A stretch of DNA of 64,000 nucleotides, taken from Kocuria coralli. GTDB lineage: Bacteria > Actinomycetota > Actinomycetes > Actinomycetales > Micrococcaceae. Made by a program: the position numbers and the translations under genes. A model generated the notes under the pieces. It ran no database searches. It was given only the letters and a program-made list of their open reading frames with translations, and was not told the DNA's origin. Positions 20,234 through 30,308 of the stretch are shown in pieces. The first letter of the stretch is position 1; the number at the start of each line of letters is the position of its first letter. Where the stretch lies: assembly GCF_008831305.1 (NCBI RefSeq), contig NZ_ML708621.1:1-64000 (forward strand). The letters are read 5' to 3'.

Positions 20234-20832
20234 CTCAACCCGCCGACAGCAACGGACATCCGGCACCGGAGGAGACCCCCCGGCCGAAGGAGCGCACCGA
20301 CGGCGTGCGGGTGCCCGTGCCGGCCGGCGCCGACCCCTCGAAGGCGGCGCAGCCCGGCGGCCCGGATGCGGCCGCCATCCGCACCCGGCGCCGCTTCGGC
20401 GGCACGGAGTCCCAGATCCGCGGCGCGCTGTGGTTCTACATGGTCTGCGCCTGGGTCTCGGGGTCCTTCCTGCTGCTGCTCGTGGCGGAGATGATCACGC
20501 GCTACGGCTTCGGCTACGACCTCATCGCGGGCGGCACCTGGGCGGCCACGGGCGAGGCGAACATCCTGGGCATGCGCGACAACGAGCTCATGACCATCGA
20601 CGGCGGCGTCAACGTCTCCACCTGGATCCTGATCATCCACGGGTGGTTCTACGTGGTCTACCTGTTCTCGTGCTTCCGGATCTGGCTGTTCATGCGCTGG
20701 CCGTTCCCGCAGCTGATCGTCATGGCACTGGGCGGGGTGGTCCCCTTCCTGTCCTTCGTGGTCGAGCGCAAGATCCACCGGACCACCACCGCGGAGCTCG
20801 CGGCCAACCCCAAGGCCGCCAAGCGCTACTGA
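20230..20832 (+). CDS. DUF3817 integral membrane protein
   Basis: A 200-residue protein with a charged 65-residue cytosolic tail and three or four membrane helices, the first WFYMVCAWVSGSFLLLLVAE. HGWFYVVYLFSCFRIW and a final GGVVPFLSFVVERKIHR match the DUF3817 pattern found next to SURF1 and guaA in Micrococcales. Function is unknown. Coupling to SURF1 (ATGA overlap) hints at a role in respiratory membrane assembly, which is inference. Confidence 0.8.
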   Translation: MTQPADSNGHPAPEETPRPKERTDGVRVPVPAGADPSKAAQPGGPDAAAIRTRRRFGGTESQIRGALWFYMVCAWVSGSFLLLLVAEMITRYGFGYDLIAGGTWAATGEANILGMRDNELMTIDGGVNVSTWILIIHGWFYVVYLFSCFRIWLFMRWPFPQLIVMALGGVVPFLSFVVERKIHRTTTAELAANPKAAKRY

Positions 20833-20873
20833 CCCGGCCGGCCGCGCGATACGAGTCGGCGGCCCAGGTGGCC

Positions 20874-20879
20874 TAGAAT
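20874..20879 (+). promoter_or_regulatory. -10 element of leaderless guaA
   Basis: TAGAAT, a 7-nt spacer, then GTG 20887. The in-frame ATG at 20878 lies inside the hexamer, so it cannot be on this transcript. Confidence 0.65.
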
Positions 20880-20886
20880 GTCCGCC

Positions 20887-22521
20887 GTGACATCCCAGCC
20901 AAATCATCCGGACCATCTTTCCCCAGAGAACCCCGAGGCGACCCCCGCGCAGGGGCCCGTGCTCGTCGTCGACTACGGCGCCCAGTACGCCCAGCTGATC
21001 GCCCGCAGGGTGCGTGAGGCCGATGTCTACTCGGAGATCGTCCCGCACACCATGTCCACCCAGGAGATCCTGGCCAAGGGCCCCTCGGCCCTGATCCTCT
21101 CCGGGGGACCCTCGTCGGTCTGGGCGGAGGGCGCTCCGCAGCGCGACGCGGCCCTGTTCGAGGCCGGGGTGCCCGTCTTCGGCATCTGCTACGGCTTCCA
21201 GGTCATGGCCCAGGCCCTGGGCGGGACCGTGGCCAAGACCGGGATGCGCGAGTACGGCTCCACCGACGTCGCCGTGGACGTGACCGGTGGCGCGGAGCCC
21301 GCGTCCATCCTGGACCAGACCCCGGCCAGCCAGACCGTGTGGATGAGCCACGGCGATTCGGTGACCGCGGCCCCGGACGGCTTCGAGGTGCTCGCCTCGT
21401 CGGCGGGCGCGCCCGTCGCGGCTTTCGTGGACGCCACCCGCAAGCTCGCGGGCGTGCAGTGGCACCCGGAGGTCCGGCACACGGAGTTCGGCCAGCAGGT
21501 CCTGCGCAACTTCCTGTTCGGGATCGCGGGGCTCAAGCCCACCTGGTCGACCGAGAACATCATCGACCGCGAGGTCGCCCGGATCCGAGAGCAGGTGGGG
21601 GAGGGCCGCGCCATCTGCGGCCTGTCCGGCGGGGTGGACTCTGCCGTCGCCGCGGCCCTGGTGCAGCAGGCCATCGGCGATCGCCTGACCTGCGTGCTCG
21701 TGGACCACGGGCTCATGCGCCAGGACGAGGTCGAGCAGGTCGAGCAGGACTTCGTCGCGGCCACCGGGGTGAACCTGCACATCGCCCGCGAGGCCGACCG
21801 GTTCCTCGGGGCCCTGTCGGGGGTGACCGATCCGGAGACCAAGCGCAAGATCATCGGCCGCGAGTTCATCCGGGCCTTCGAGGCGGCCGAGGCCCAGGTG
21901 CTGCTGGAAGCCTCGTCCGAAGGCGCCCGCGTGGGCTACCTGGTCCAGGGCACTCTCTATCCGGACATCGTGGAGTCCGGCGGCGGCGAAGGCGCCTCCA
22001 CCATCAAGTCCCATCACAATGTCGGCGGGCTGCCGGAGGACCTCGAGTTCGAGCTGGTCGAGCCCCTGCGCGAGCTGTTCAAGGACGAGGTCCGAGAGGT
22101 CGGCCGCCAGCTGGGCCTGCCCGAGACCATCGTCGGGCGCCAGCCCTTCCCCGGTCCGGGCCTGGGCATCCGGATCATCGGCGAGGTCACCGAGCACCGG
22201 CTGGACATCCTGCGCCGGGCCGACGCCATCGCACGGGCGGAGCTGACCGCTGCCGGCCTGGACGACGAGGTCTGGCAGATGCCCGTCGTGCTGCTGGCGG
22301 ACGTCCACTCGGTGGGCGTGCAGGGCGACGGCCGCACCTACGGTCACCCGATCGTGCTGCGGCCGGTGTCCAGCGAGGACGCCATGACCGCGGACTGGTC
22401 GCGGCTGCCCAGCGAGCTGCTGGCCCGTATCTCCAACCGCATCACCAACGAGGTCGAGGAGATCAACCGGGTGGTTCTCGACGTCACGTCCAAGCCTCCC
22501 GGAACCATCGAGTGGGAATGA
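20887..22521 (+). CDS. guaA: GMP synthase (glutamine-hydrolysing)
   Basis: It converts XMP to GMP using ATP and glutamine ammonia. The 544-residue protein has an N-terminal class I amidotransferase domain with nucleophile cysteine in [12 protein letters not shown] and the histidine/glutamate pair in GVQWHPEV. The ATP pyrophosphatase domain has the PP-loop [12 protein letters not shown], and the C-terminal dimer domain ends KPPGTIEWE as in all GuaA. I chose GTG 20887 over ATG 20878 because of the -10 position. A hairpin terminator follows. Confidence 0.96.
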   Translation: MTSQPNHPDHLSPENPEATPAQGPVLVVDYGAQYAQLIARRVREADVYSEIVPHTMSTQEILAKGPSALILSGGPSSVWAEGAPQRDAALFEAGVPVFGICYGFQVMAQALGGTVAKTGMREYGSTDVAVDVTGGAEPASILDQTPASQTVWMSHGDSVTAAPDGFEVLASSAGAPVAAFVDATRKLAGVQWHPEVRHTEFGQQVLRNFLFGIAGLKPTWSTENIIDREVARIREQVGEGRAICGLSGGVDSAVAAALVQQAIGDRLTCVLVDHGLMRQDEVEQVEQDFVAATGVNLHIAREADRFLGALSGVTDPETKRKIIGREFIRAFEAAEAQVLLEASSEGARVGYLVQGTLYPDIVESGGGEGASTIKSHHNVGGLPEDLEFELVEPLRELFKDEVREVGRQLGLPETIVGRQPFPGPGLGIRIIGEVTEHRLDILRRADAIARAELTAAGLDDEVWQMPVVLLADVHSVGVQGDGRTYGHPIVLRPVSSEDAMTADWSRLPSELLARISNRITNEVEEINRVVLDVTSKPPGTIEWE

Positions 22522-22547
22522 GCGGCGGGGGCCGGCCCCCATCGCTC

Positions 22548-22590
22548 GCCGCGCGGGACGCCCACGGCATGAACCGCCGTCCCGCGCGGC
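22548..22590. terminator. Terminator of guaA
   Basis: Perfect 13-bp inverted repeat (22548-22560, 22578-22590) with a 17-nt loop. Confidence 0.65.
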
Positions 22591-22677
22591 CCCGTCCGGT
22601 CTGACGGGCCCCACGCGATCCACCGCACCCGCCCCATTCACCGCCGAATTCACGCGTCGAATTCATCAGGAGAACAA

Positions 22678-25600
22678 TTGTCCCCCTCGTCCAACCCGTC
22701 CTCCACCCCGGGCACCGTCTCCCTGCACGCCTGGACCCGGCAGATGGATGCATACACGGGCCCGGATACGCTGCTGGACTTCAACCAGGTGGACAACGTC
22801 TGCATCGACCTGACGGAGGCCAACTCCTCCGGGCAGGCGCAGCTCCTGATGAGCCGGCCGACCCGGCTGTCCACGATCGTGCGCGAACCGCACGAGTTCG
22901 CCCGGGCGGCCGCCGCGGCCCAGGCGCTGCGGACCAAGGTCCACGAGCTGTCCACGCAGCACGGCCTGGACGCCGCCTACTTCGCCGCGGGGACCGCGTC
23001 ATGGCTGTACCAGGGACCGCGGGGGAAAGGGCCCAGGGGATCGGCGCAGGGCGGGACGGAGAAGCGCTTCATCGCCCCCGTGCTGCTGGCGCCGATCACG
23101 ATCAAGCCCCGTAGCGACCACGACGACTTCGATCTCCAGCTGGTGGGCCCCGCACGGCTGAACCCCGCACTGGTCAGGCGCCTGCTGGAGGACCACGACC
23201 TCGATCTGAGCACGGGGGAGATGGCGCGCCTGGCCTACGGCACCCGCCGCCTGGACCCGGCCCCCGTCCTGGAGAACCTGCGTGCCGTGGCCGCCTCCGT
23301 GCCGGGCATGCACGTGGAGCACCGGCTGCTGGTCTCCACGTTCGCGGACCTCCATGACCGTCCCGCCGACGACCGGGTTCCGACCGGGACCGCCGTCGTA
23401 CGCGACCTGGCGCGGCTCATGGAGCCCGGGGCTCCCGAGCCCGTGGTCCAGCCGATCGCCTCGTCCGCCGCCCCTCTGGACGAACGCGATCCCGAGGACG
23501 AGCTGCTCCTGCTGGATGCCGACTCCTCCCAGCAGGAGGTGGTGGACCTCGCCACCGAAGGCCATTCGTTCGTGGTCAGGTCCGCCCCCGGGACCGGTCA
23601 GATCGGCACCGCGGTGAACACCGTCGGCGCCCTCGTGGCGCAGGGCAGGTCGGTGCTCGTGCTGGCCGAACGCCGGTCCACGCTGGCGGACTTCCATCGC
23701 GGATTCGAGATGCTGGGACTGAGCTCCACCGTGCTCCGGCTGGGGTCGCACCTGACCGGGGAGGACGTCGCCCGCCAGCTCATCGAGGCGATCAGCCGCA
23801 ACGAGCGCGCCGAGGAGCCGGACCTGGGCCAGATGCACGAGCAGCTGCGTTCCGTCCGGGCCAAGCTCTCCCAGCACGTGCGGTCGCTGCACGCCCACCG
23901 CCCGCGCTGGGGCGCCTCGCCCTATCAGGCCATGCAGGCACTCGCGGACCTCACCTCCCGGGCCGACGGCCCGCGGACCAAGGTGCGCTTCTCCCGCGGG
24001 GTCCTCGACGCCTCGGCCCACCGCAAGGAGATCACCCGCCAGCTCGAGCGGGCCGCCGAACTGGGCGCCTTCGAACACGAGACGCTGGAGGGCCCCTGGG
24101 AGGGGGCGCGCCTGATCAACGACGAGGAGACCCGTCAGGCCCGGCATCTGGCGCAGTCGCTGCTGCTGGAGCTGACCACGCTGGAGACGGGCATGCGCAA
24201 GGTGCTCGCCGTCTCCGACCTCGCCCCGGCCGCGACGGTGCCCGAGTGGGGGCAGCAGCTGAGGCTGCTGCAGGAGGTCCGCGACTCCCTCGAGCGCTTC
24301 ACCCCGGACATCTTCGACCGCCCCGTCACGGACCTGATCGCCGCCACGGCCGGCTCCTCGTGGCGCAAGGACCATGCCATCGACATGTCCGGGCTGCAGC
24401 GCTCCCGGCTGCGCAAGGCCGCCAAGGAGTACATCAGGCCCGGGGTGCACCTCAACGACCTCCACTCGGCGCTGGTGAAGGTGCAGTCGGAGCGCGACCG
24501 CTGGCGGGCATGGTCCTCCAAGCTGATCCAGCCCACCGTCTCCGCCGACGTCGATGACATCGCCGCGATCCACGACCGTTTCATGCAGGACCTGGAGGGT
24601 CTTGCCATCGCCCTCGAGGGCTCCGAGACCGGGCGGGGCCTGGCGGACCAGGACGCCGGATCCCTGCGCGAGATCCTCAACGACCTGATCGACGACGAGG
24701 AGAACCTGGCCACCATCCCCGAGCGGATCCTGCTGCTGGAGGGCCTGCGGGATCGCGGCCTGGGGGAGTTCATCGACAACCTCATCAAGCACCGGACCCC
24801 CAAGGACAAGGTCTCCGACGAGTTCGATCTGGCGTGGTGGCAGTCGATCCTGGAGGCCATGGTCTCGGGCGACGATTTCCTGCCCATGACCGACGGGCCG
24901 TCCCTGCGCGCCGCCGAGCAGCAGTTCCGCCGTGCCGACTGGATGCACATCTCCTCGGGGCCCTCGCGGTTGCAGTGGTCGCTGGCCCAGCGCTGGCACC
25001 GGGCCGTGGCCGAGCGCCCCGACGCGGCGGGCCAGCTGCGCGAGATGCTCCGGCAGGGTTCCGCACCGCTGCACCAGCTCCTGCGTGCGTGCGAGCCCCT
25101 GGTCCCCTCCCTCGTGCCCGTCTGGACGGCCAGCCCGCTGGTGCTCTCGGCCGTTTTGCCGGAGGACACCGAGGTCGACGCCGTGGTGGTGCTCGACGGC
25201 GAGTCCTCGCCGCTGGCCTCCGTGCTCCCTGCCGTGACGCGGGCGCGGCAGGTCGTGGCCTTCGGCGACCCCGCCCTCGGCAGCCCCCAGCCGTTCACGG
25301 TGGCTCCCATGACCTCGCCGCAGCGCACCGCGCCCGCCGAGGTGGACTCGGCCTATGACGCGCTCGCCCGCGTGGTCCCCGAACGGGTGCTCTCCACCAT
25401 GTACCGGGACATGGACACCGAGCTGTTCGAACAGCTCAACGAGGACTTCTACGACTCCGCGCTGACCCGCATGCCGACGGCCGACGCCGTGGTCGGCGGA
25501 CTGCCCATGCTCCAGGTCGAGTACGTCGCCAATGGCGTGGGGGCCCAGACGGCGGGCCGCCAGGGAGTGCAGTCGCCCAATGCCGAGGTCCGGCGGGTGG

Positions 25601-26817
25601 TGCAGCTCATCCTGCGCCATGCGAGCCAGACCCCCGACCGCTCACTGGCCGTGGTGACCCCGAGTGCCGCGCATGCCGCCCGGGTGGCTCAGGGAGTGCG
25701 CGCGGTGCTGGCCCAGCACCCGGAGGTGGCCGGGTTCTTCAAGGCGGGCAGCGAGTCGTTCCGCGTGGTGGACATCCACCGGGCCGTGGGCCTGCAGCGG
25801 GACACCGTCATCTTCAGCCTGGGCTTCGGCCGCACTGACGACGGGGTGGTGGCCCCCTACTTCGGCGAGCTCTCCGAGGCCCGCGGGCGGCAGAACTTCG
25901 TCCTGGGCATGACCCGGGCCCGGCACCAGACGCTGGTGGTCTCGGCGGTCCATCCCGACGACATCGAACCCCAGGCACTCCATCACGGTGCCCGGGACTT
26001 CTACCGGCTGCTGGAGCGCATGGAGAGGGCGGGGCACGTGCGCGAGGCTGTCGCCCTGGCGCCCTTGGTCCCGGCGGGGGAACCCGCCGGGGACGAGCCC
26101 GTGCCGGCCGACGGCGGGACCGCGGAGCCTGCCGAGCGGGAGACACCGCCGGAGCAGGCGGAGAACACCGATACCGGCAGCTTCCGCCCCGTGCTGTCGC
26201 TGGTGCGCGACGACGAATCCGGTGAACCCGCGATAAGCCGCACCCCCACGAGCCCCGACGAGGCCGCCGGCGGGGAGAGAGACGACACGAGCGACTCCCC
26301 CGGAGCCGTGGCGGCGCCCGGTGAGGAGCCCGATGCGGGCACGGCTGCCCCGGCGCGTACGGTGGTGCACGATCCCATGGACCTGGCCGACGCCGCCGTT
26401 CACGAGGATGCGCTGGTGCAGGACCTCTCCCGGCGCCTGGTGGAACGCGGCGCCGTGGTCCGCCATCATTTCCAGGACACGATCGACCTGGTGGCCTGGG
26501 CCGAGACCGCCGAGTCCATGTCCGCTGGGGCGGTGGTCAGCGGACGCCGTCGTGCCGAGGGGCAGCCGTTGCGGATCCCGGTGGCGGTGGAGTCGGACGG
26601 CTCCCCTGAGGCAGCGGTCACCTCGGTCCGCGAGCGGGCCCGCCTGCGACCGCAGAATCTGGAACGAGCGGGCTGGAACTACCTGACCCTCTGGACCATC
26701 GAGGTGTTCACGGATCCGGATACCGTGGCCGAGCTGATCCGCCGGTACCTGGGCCTGCCCGCCGACGACGAGCGGGCCGGGGCTGAGGAGTCCCGTCCGG
26801 GAACCGGCCGGGACTAG
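22678..26817 (+). CDS. SF1 helicase-like protein fused to a C-terminal restriction-endonuclease-like domain, ATPase motifs degenerate
   Basis: The 1379-residue product starts at TTG 22678 behind a good AGGAGA site. Residues 1-300 resemble the N-terminal region of DUF4011-type helicases. An SF1 (UPF1/DNA2-like) core follows. Its Walker A is SAPGTGQIGT (residues 302-311), with glutamine at the place of the essential lysine. The Walker B region reads VVVLDGESS (836-844), not DEAS. GDPALG (863-868) replaces the usual GDxxQ. Motif VI-like MTRAR is at 1078-1082. About 480 residues of helical, coiled-coil-prone sequence separate Walker A from B. After an acidic linker, residues 1240-1379 match the REase_MTES_1575/Vsr-like fold (VAVESDG at 1302-1308, RERARLRPQNLERAGW, LWTIEVFTDP). 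The enzyme is probably a weak or dead ATPase. Function is unknown; the family is often linked to DNA repair or phage defence. Confidence 0.72.
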   Translation: MSPSSNPSSTPGTVSLHAWTRQMDAYTGPDTLLDFNQVDNVCIDLTEANSSGQAQLLMSRPTRLSTIVREPHEFARAAAAAQALRTKVHELSTQHGLDAAYFAAGTASWLYQGPRGKGPRGSAQGGTEKRFIAPVLLAPITIKPRSDHDDFDLQLVGPARLNPALVRRLLEDHDLDLSTGEMARLAYGTRRLDPAPVLENLRAVAASVPGMHVEHRLLVSTFADLHDRPADDRVPTGTAVVRDLARLMEPGAPEPVVQPIASSAAPLDERDPEDELLLLDADSSQQEVVDLATEGHSFVVRSAPGTGQIGTAVNTVGALVAQGRSVLVLAERRSTLADFHRGFEMLGLSSTVLRLGSHLTGEDVARQLIEAISRNERAEEPDLGQMHEQLRSVRAKLSQHVRSLHAHRPRWGASPYQAMQALADLTSRADGPRTKVRFSRGVLDASAHRKEITRQLERAAELGAFEHETLEGPWEGARLINDEETRQARHLAQSLLLELTTLETGMRKVLAVSDLAPAATVPEWGQQLRLLQEVRDSLERFTPDIFDRPVTDLIAATAGSSWRKDHAIDMSGLQRSRLRKAAKEYIRPGVHLNDLHSALVKVQSERDRWRAWSSKLIQPTVSADVDDIAAIHDRFMQDLEGLAIALEGSETGRGLADQDAGSLREILNDLIDDEENLATIPERILLLEGLRDRGLGEFIDNLIKHRTPKDKVSDEFDLAWWQSILEAMVSGDDFLPMTDGPSLRAAEQQFRRADWMHISSGPSRLQWSLAQRWHRAVAERPDAAGQLREMLRQGSAPLHQLLRACEPLVPSLVPVWTASPLVLSAVLPEDTEVDAVVVLDGESSPLASVLPAVTRARQVVAFGDPALGSPQPFTVAPMTSPQRTAPAEVDSAYDALARVVPERVLSTMYRDMDTELFEQLNEDFYDSALTRMPTADAVVGGLPMLQVEYVANGVGAQTAGRQGVQSPNAEVRRVVQLILRHASQTPDRSLAVVTPSAAHAARVAQGVRAVLAQHPEVAGFFKAGSESFRVVDIHRAVGLQRDTVIFSLGFGRTDDGVVAPYFGELSEARGRQNFVLGMTRARHQTLVVSAVHPDDIEPQALHHGARDFYRLLERMERAGHVREAVALAPLVPAGEPAGDEPVPADGGTAEPAERETPPEQAENTDTGSFRPVLSLVRDDESGEPAISRTPTSPDEAAGGERDDTSDSPGAVAAPGEEPDAGTAAPARTVVHDPMDLADAAVHEDALVQDLSRRLVERGAVVRHHFQDTIDLVAWAETAESMSAGAVVSGRRRAEGQPLRIPVAVESDGSPEAAVTSVRERARLRPQNLERAGWNYLTLWTIEVFTDPDTVAELIRRYLGLPADDERAGAEESRPGTGRD

Positions 26818-26819
26818 CC

Positions 26820-27107
26820 ATGGCATCGCCTTCCGGCCCTGATCCCCGCGAAGGGACGCATGCCGCCCCCGGTTCCGGAGAGCTCCCGCGAGCACGACGT
26901 TCCCGGGGGACACGCCGCGCCTCGGGCGGCGGCGCCTCCGCTTCCACCGATGGGAGCCAGGACCGGCCACGACCCCGGTCGGGGGAACCGGAGCCGGCGC
27001 TCGCCGGGTGGGAGGCAGCCGCCGCACCGGAGGCCCCCGGGGAGGCGGAGGGCTGGGACGAACGAGCCGACTGGCTCAGGGCTCAGCGTCCGCCGCACTG
27101 GGGCTAG
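26820..27107 (+). CDS. Small RPPHWG-tailed protein coupled to the helicase gene
   Basis: The ATG follows the helicase stop by 2 nt, which suggests translational re-initiation. The 95-residue product is rich in Ala, Gly, Pro, Arg and acidic residues and looks disordered, except for the ending DERADWLRAQRPPHWG. From memory, similar endings occur on small proteins behind this helicase in other Micrococcales, which supports a real gene. No known domain. The last 32 nt overlap the convergent SAF-domain gene. Confidence 0.55.
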   Translation: MASPSGPDPREGTHAAPGSGELPRARRSRGTRRASGGGASASTDGSQDRPRPRSGEPEPALAGWEAAAAPEAPGEAEGWDERADWLRAQRPPHWG

Positions 27108-27999
27108 GCCCCGGGGCTGGAGAATCGGGGGCTGGAGAATCGCCGGCCGAGACGAGGACCGGGACCAGCTGATGGCTGTCATTGCCCGCGATCGACTGGG
27201 CGGTCCGGGTGTCCGCGCCCACTACCAGCAGATCGCGATCCGAACCGGCGGAGGAGGCGGAGAGCAGGCCGGGATCGGGCTCTGCCGGACCGGCCACCCA
27301 CAGCACCGTGACAGCACGTGCCACGACCTTCTCCCTGTCCTTTGGCTCGGGATCCTCGTCGATGCCGGAGCCGGTTCCGGGCTGCACCAGGTCCACGCGC
27401 TGGCCCGGCCGCACGTGGGTCAGGGCACCGGGGTCGGCCACCCTGACCGTCACGGCCGTGGAACCCGCCGGCTGTCCCGTCAGCAGGTCCGGGCCGACCA
27501 CCCCGGGGCCGGTCAGGGGCTGCCCCTCGACCACGGCCGTGGACAGGGTCCTGCCGACCCAGTGGTCGATCGACGCCGGGTCACCGCCCGTGCCCTCCGT
27601 TCCCGGATCGGGGGACGCGGGTGAGGGGACCAGAGCGACCGGATAGTCCGCGATCCGCAGATCGGCGGAGGACAGCACCGTACCCGCCCCGAGCGAGCCT
27701 GCGGCCACGACCACGGGTGTCGTCTCGCGGCCGGCGGGGCTGATCTGCACAACCAGGACGGCGGCCGCCACGCTCAGCAGGGCGGCGGCCACCAGACGCC
27801 GTCTGCGGGAGATCGCGGTTCGGAGCTGAAGCGCCAGGGGATAGGAGGGCCGCCGCTGTCTGCCCCGTCGTGGGGGCTTCCCCGGGGCCCGACGGCTCGT
27901 CCGGTCGGAGCCCCGGGCCCTGCGGGGCGCTCCGGAGCCCGCGAAGGCCGGACCTGGCGCTGATCGGGGGAGAGACCGTGTACGTCCTGGAAGCCGCAT
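27076..27999 (-). CDS. SAF-domain (CpaB/RcpC-like) membrane protein
   Basis: A 307-residue protein with a 60-residue Arg/Pro-rich cytosolic tail, one membrane helix (about residues 69-88) and an external SAF domain (VVVAAGSLGAGTVLSSADLRIADYP, split across residues 96-120). A second conserved stretch follows (VTVRVADPGALTHVRPGQRVDL), as in CpaB proteins of Flp-pilus systems. No other pilus gene is nearby, so the role is uncertain. TAGCGT lies 6 nt before the ATG, indicating a leaderless start. Confidence 0.75.
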   Translation of the reverse strand: MRLPGRTRSLPRSAPGPAFAGSGAPRRARGSDRTSRRAPGKPPRRGRQRRPSYPLALQLRTAISRRRRLVAAALLSVAAAVLVVQISPAGRETTPVVVAAGSLGAGTVLSSADLRIADYPVALVPSPASPDPGTEGTGGDPASIDHWVGRTLSTAVVEGQPLTGPGVVGPDLLTGQPAGSTAVTVRVADPGALTHVRPGQRVDLVQPGTGSGIDEDPEPKDREKVVARAVTVLWVAGPAEPDPGLLSASSAGSDRDLLVVGADTRTAQSIAGNDSHQLVPVLVSAGDSPAPDSPAPGPSPSAADAEP

Positions 28000-28005
28000 G
28001 GACGC

Positions 28006-28011
28006 ACGCTA
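28006..28011 (-). promoter_or_regulatory. -10 element of leaderless SAF-domain gene
   Basis: TAGCGT on the minus strand, a 6-nt spacer (28000-28005), then ATG 27999. Confidence 0.5.
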
Positions 28012-28128
28012 GGCCGGGCGCGACCGTCGTCGCCCGGTGCTCAGCGTGGATTGTGGGCAGTCAATGGCTAGTTGCCTGGAAGAGGTGGCTGTGGAGCCTG
28101 CCCTGCCCGTTCGCTCCTGCGCGTCCGC

Positions 28129-28479
28129 TCAGGCTGAGGGCGCCGAGGTGCTGGACGGTCCCGAACTGCTCGAGGAGGCCTGGGCGGAGGAGCCGGCCGG
28201 AGCGCTCGACGACGACGCCGAGGCAGGGGCGTCCGAGGTGGACTTCTTCGTCTCCGATGCTCCGCCTGCGGAACCACCCGAGCGCTGCGCGTCACCGGAG
28301 CCGGAGCGGGAGTCCGTCCGGTAGAAACCCGACCCCTTGAACACCACGCCGACGGAGTTGAACTGCTTGCGCACGTCGCCGCCGCACTCCACGCAGTGCT
28401 TGATCGGGTCGTCCGTGAAGGACTGGCGGACATCGAACTGGTGGCCGCAGTTCTTGCACTTGTAGGCGTAGACGGGCAC
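28129..28479 (-). CDS. FmdB-type zinc-ribbon protein, candidate Ruc-like redox chaperone
   Basis: The 116-residue protein begins PVYAYKCKNCGHQFDVRQSF and has four zinc-ligand cysteines in two CxxC pairs (C8, C11, C29, C32). Residues 52-116 are a Ser/Ala/Gly/Pro-rich tail that looks unstructured. The same design and gene neighbourhood are found in M. tuberculosis Rv0991c (Ruc), reported as a redox-regulated chaperone with a disordered C-terminus. I infer a similar role. The GTG start has an AAGGAG site. The 5-FCL gene lies upstream on the same strand, about 100 nt away. Confidence 0.82.
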   Translation of the reverse strand: MPVYAYKCKNCGHQFDVRQSFTDDPIKHCVECGGDVRKQFNSVGVVFKGSGFYRTDSRSGSGDAQRSGGSAGGASETKKSTSDAPASASSSSAPAGSSAQASSSSSGPSSTSAPSA

Positions 28480-28585
28480 GCAAAGCTCCTTGGGACAGAT
28501 GAGGACGGGACAGATGAGGGCGGATCGGGCCGGACGCGGTCCTGCGCTTCCTCGCCGGTTCGCCGGCCGGGCCCGACTGGAGATT

Positions 28586-29179
28586 CTACGCTGCCGGCCG
28601 CTGGATCCCGCGTTCGGTCAGCACCCGGTGAACAGCGGCATCCCAGGGATCCGCGGGCAGTGCGCCCGCGGGGAGGAGCTCCCTGGCGAAGATGCAGCCC
28701 ACTCGCTCGACGGACTCGTCGAGCCCCGTCAGGAAGGTGTCGTAGAAACCCCCGCCCATGCCCAGCCGGATGCCGCGGCCGTCCACCGCCAGGCAGGGAA
28801 CCAGGACGAAGGCCGGGCGGATCGCCGCGGGCACGCGGTCCCCCTCAGGTTCCAGGAGGCCGCCGGGTCCGGTCGCCCGGAAGCCGGTGCCCTCCTCCCA
28901 CCGGGACCAGGTGAGGTGGCGGTCCGGCTGGGTCACGGGAAGCCAGACCTCGCGCGTTCCCAGCAGGTCGCGGAGCCCGGGTTCCAACCCCGGCTCCTCG
29001 GCAGTGGGCAGGAAGGCCAGGATCGGACCGTGCGGATGTTCGTGGGCCAGGCCGCTCAGGGCCCTCCGGAACCCCTGGGCGGCCTGCTCCCGGAAGGGTG
29101 CGCTCAGCTCCCGGCGGGCACGGCGGATCCGGCGCCGGAGATCGTCCTTGCCGGCGGCGGTTCCGGGATGAACGTTCAT
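28586..29179 (-). CDS. 5-formyltetrahydrofolate cyclo-ligase
   Basis: It converts 5-formyl-THF to 5,10-methenyl-THF with ATP, recycling the storage folate. The 197-residue product has the N-terminal LRRRIRRARREL helix and the nucleotide/substrate loop GIRLGMGGGFYDTFL near residue 133. The late segment CIFARELLPAGALPADPWD, where family members usually have LP..DHD, is slightly divergent. ATG 29179 is chosen because GGAGG sits 9 nt upstream; an in-frame TTG at 29185 would be too close to that site. Divergent from galU, as in mycobacteria (Rv0992c/Rv0993). Confidence 0.88.
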   Translation of the reverse strand: MNVHPGTAAGKDDLRRRIRRARRELSAPFREQAAQGFRRALSGLAHEHPHGPILAFLPTAEEPGLEPGLRDLLGTREVWLPVTQPDRHLTWSRWEEGTGFRATGPGGLLEPEGDRVPAAIRPAFVLVPCLAVDGRGIRLGMGGGFYDTFLTGLDESVERVGCIFARELLPAGALPADPWDAAVHRVLTERGIQRPAA

Positions 29180-29381
29180 GAACAACTTCCTCCGCGGGGG
29201 TTCGTCCCCAGAGTGGGTGACGACGCCGGTCCTCGCCTGGGTCGCAGCTCACAGGCGCGGCATCATCGAGCGTGGTTACGGTGGGGCGGTCTGCGGCGGC
29301 CCACGGCGGTGCGCGGTGCCTTGTAGGCCGTCCCGTGGAGATGGAGACCCGGACCCTCTCGGCCAGGCCGGATCGGTCCGT

Positions 29382-29387
29382 TATCCT
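29382..29387 (+). promoter_or_regulatory. -10 element of leaderless galU
   Basis: TATCCT, a 6-nt spacer, then ATG 29394. It decides against the longer open frame that begins at 29178. Confidence 0.6.
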
Positions 29388-29393
29388 CGGGCC

Positions 29394-30304
<911 letters not shown>

Positions 30305-30308
<4 letters not shown>

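Noticed and set aside
20221-22653. A long open frame on the minus strand across guaA and its neighbours.
   Set aside because: It mirrors the codon structure of the GC-rich forward genes and its translation is low-complexity His/Gly/Asp/Arg sequence without any domain.
22999-25620. A minus-strand open frame of more than 850 codons inside the helicase gene.
   Set aside because: Same antisense effect; no ribosome site, no family resemblance, and the forward protein has clear motifs.
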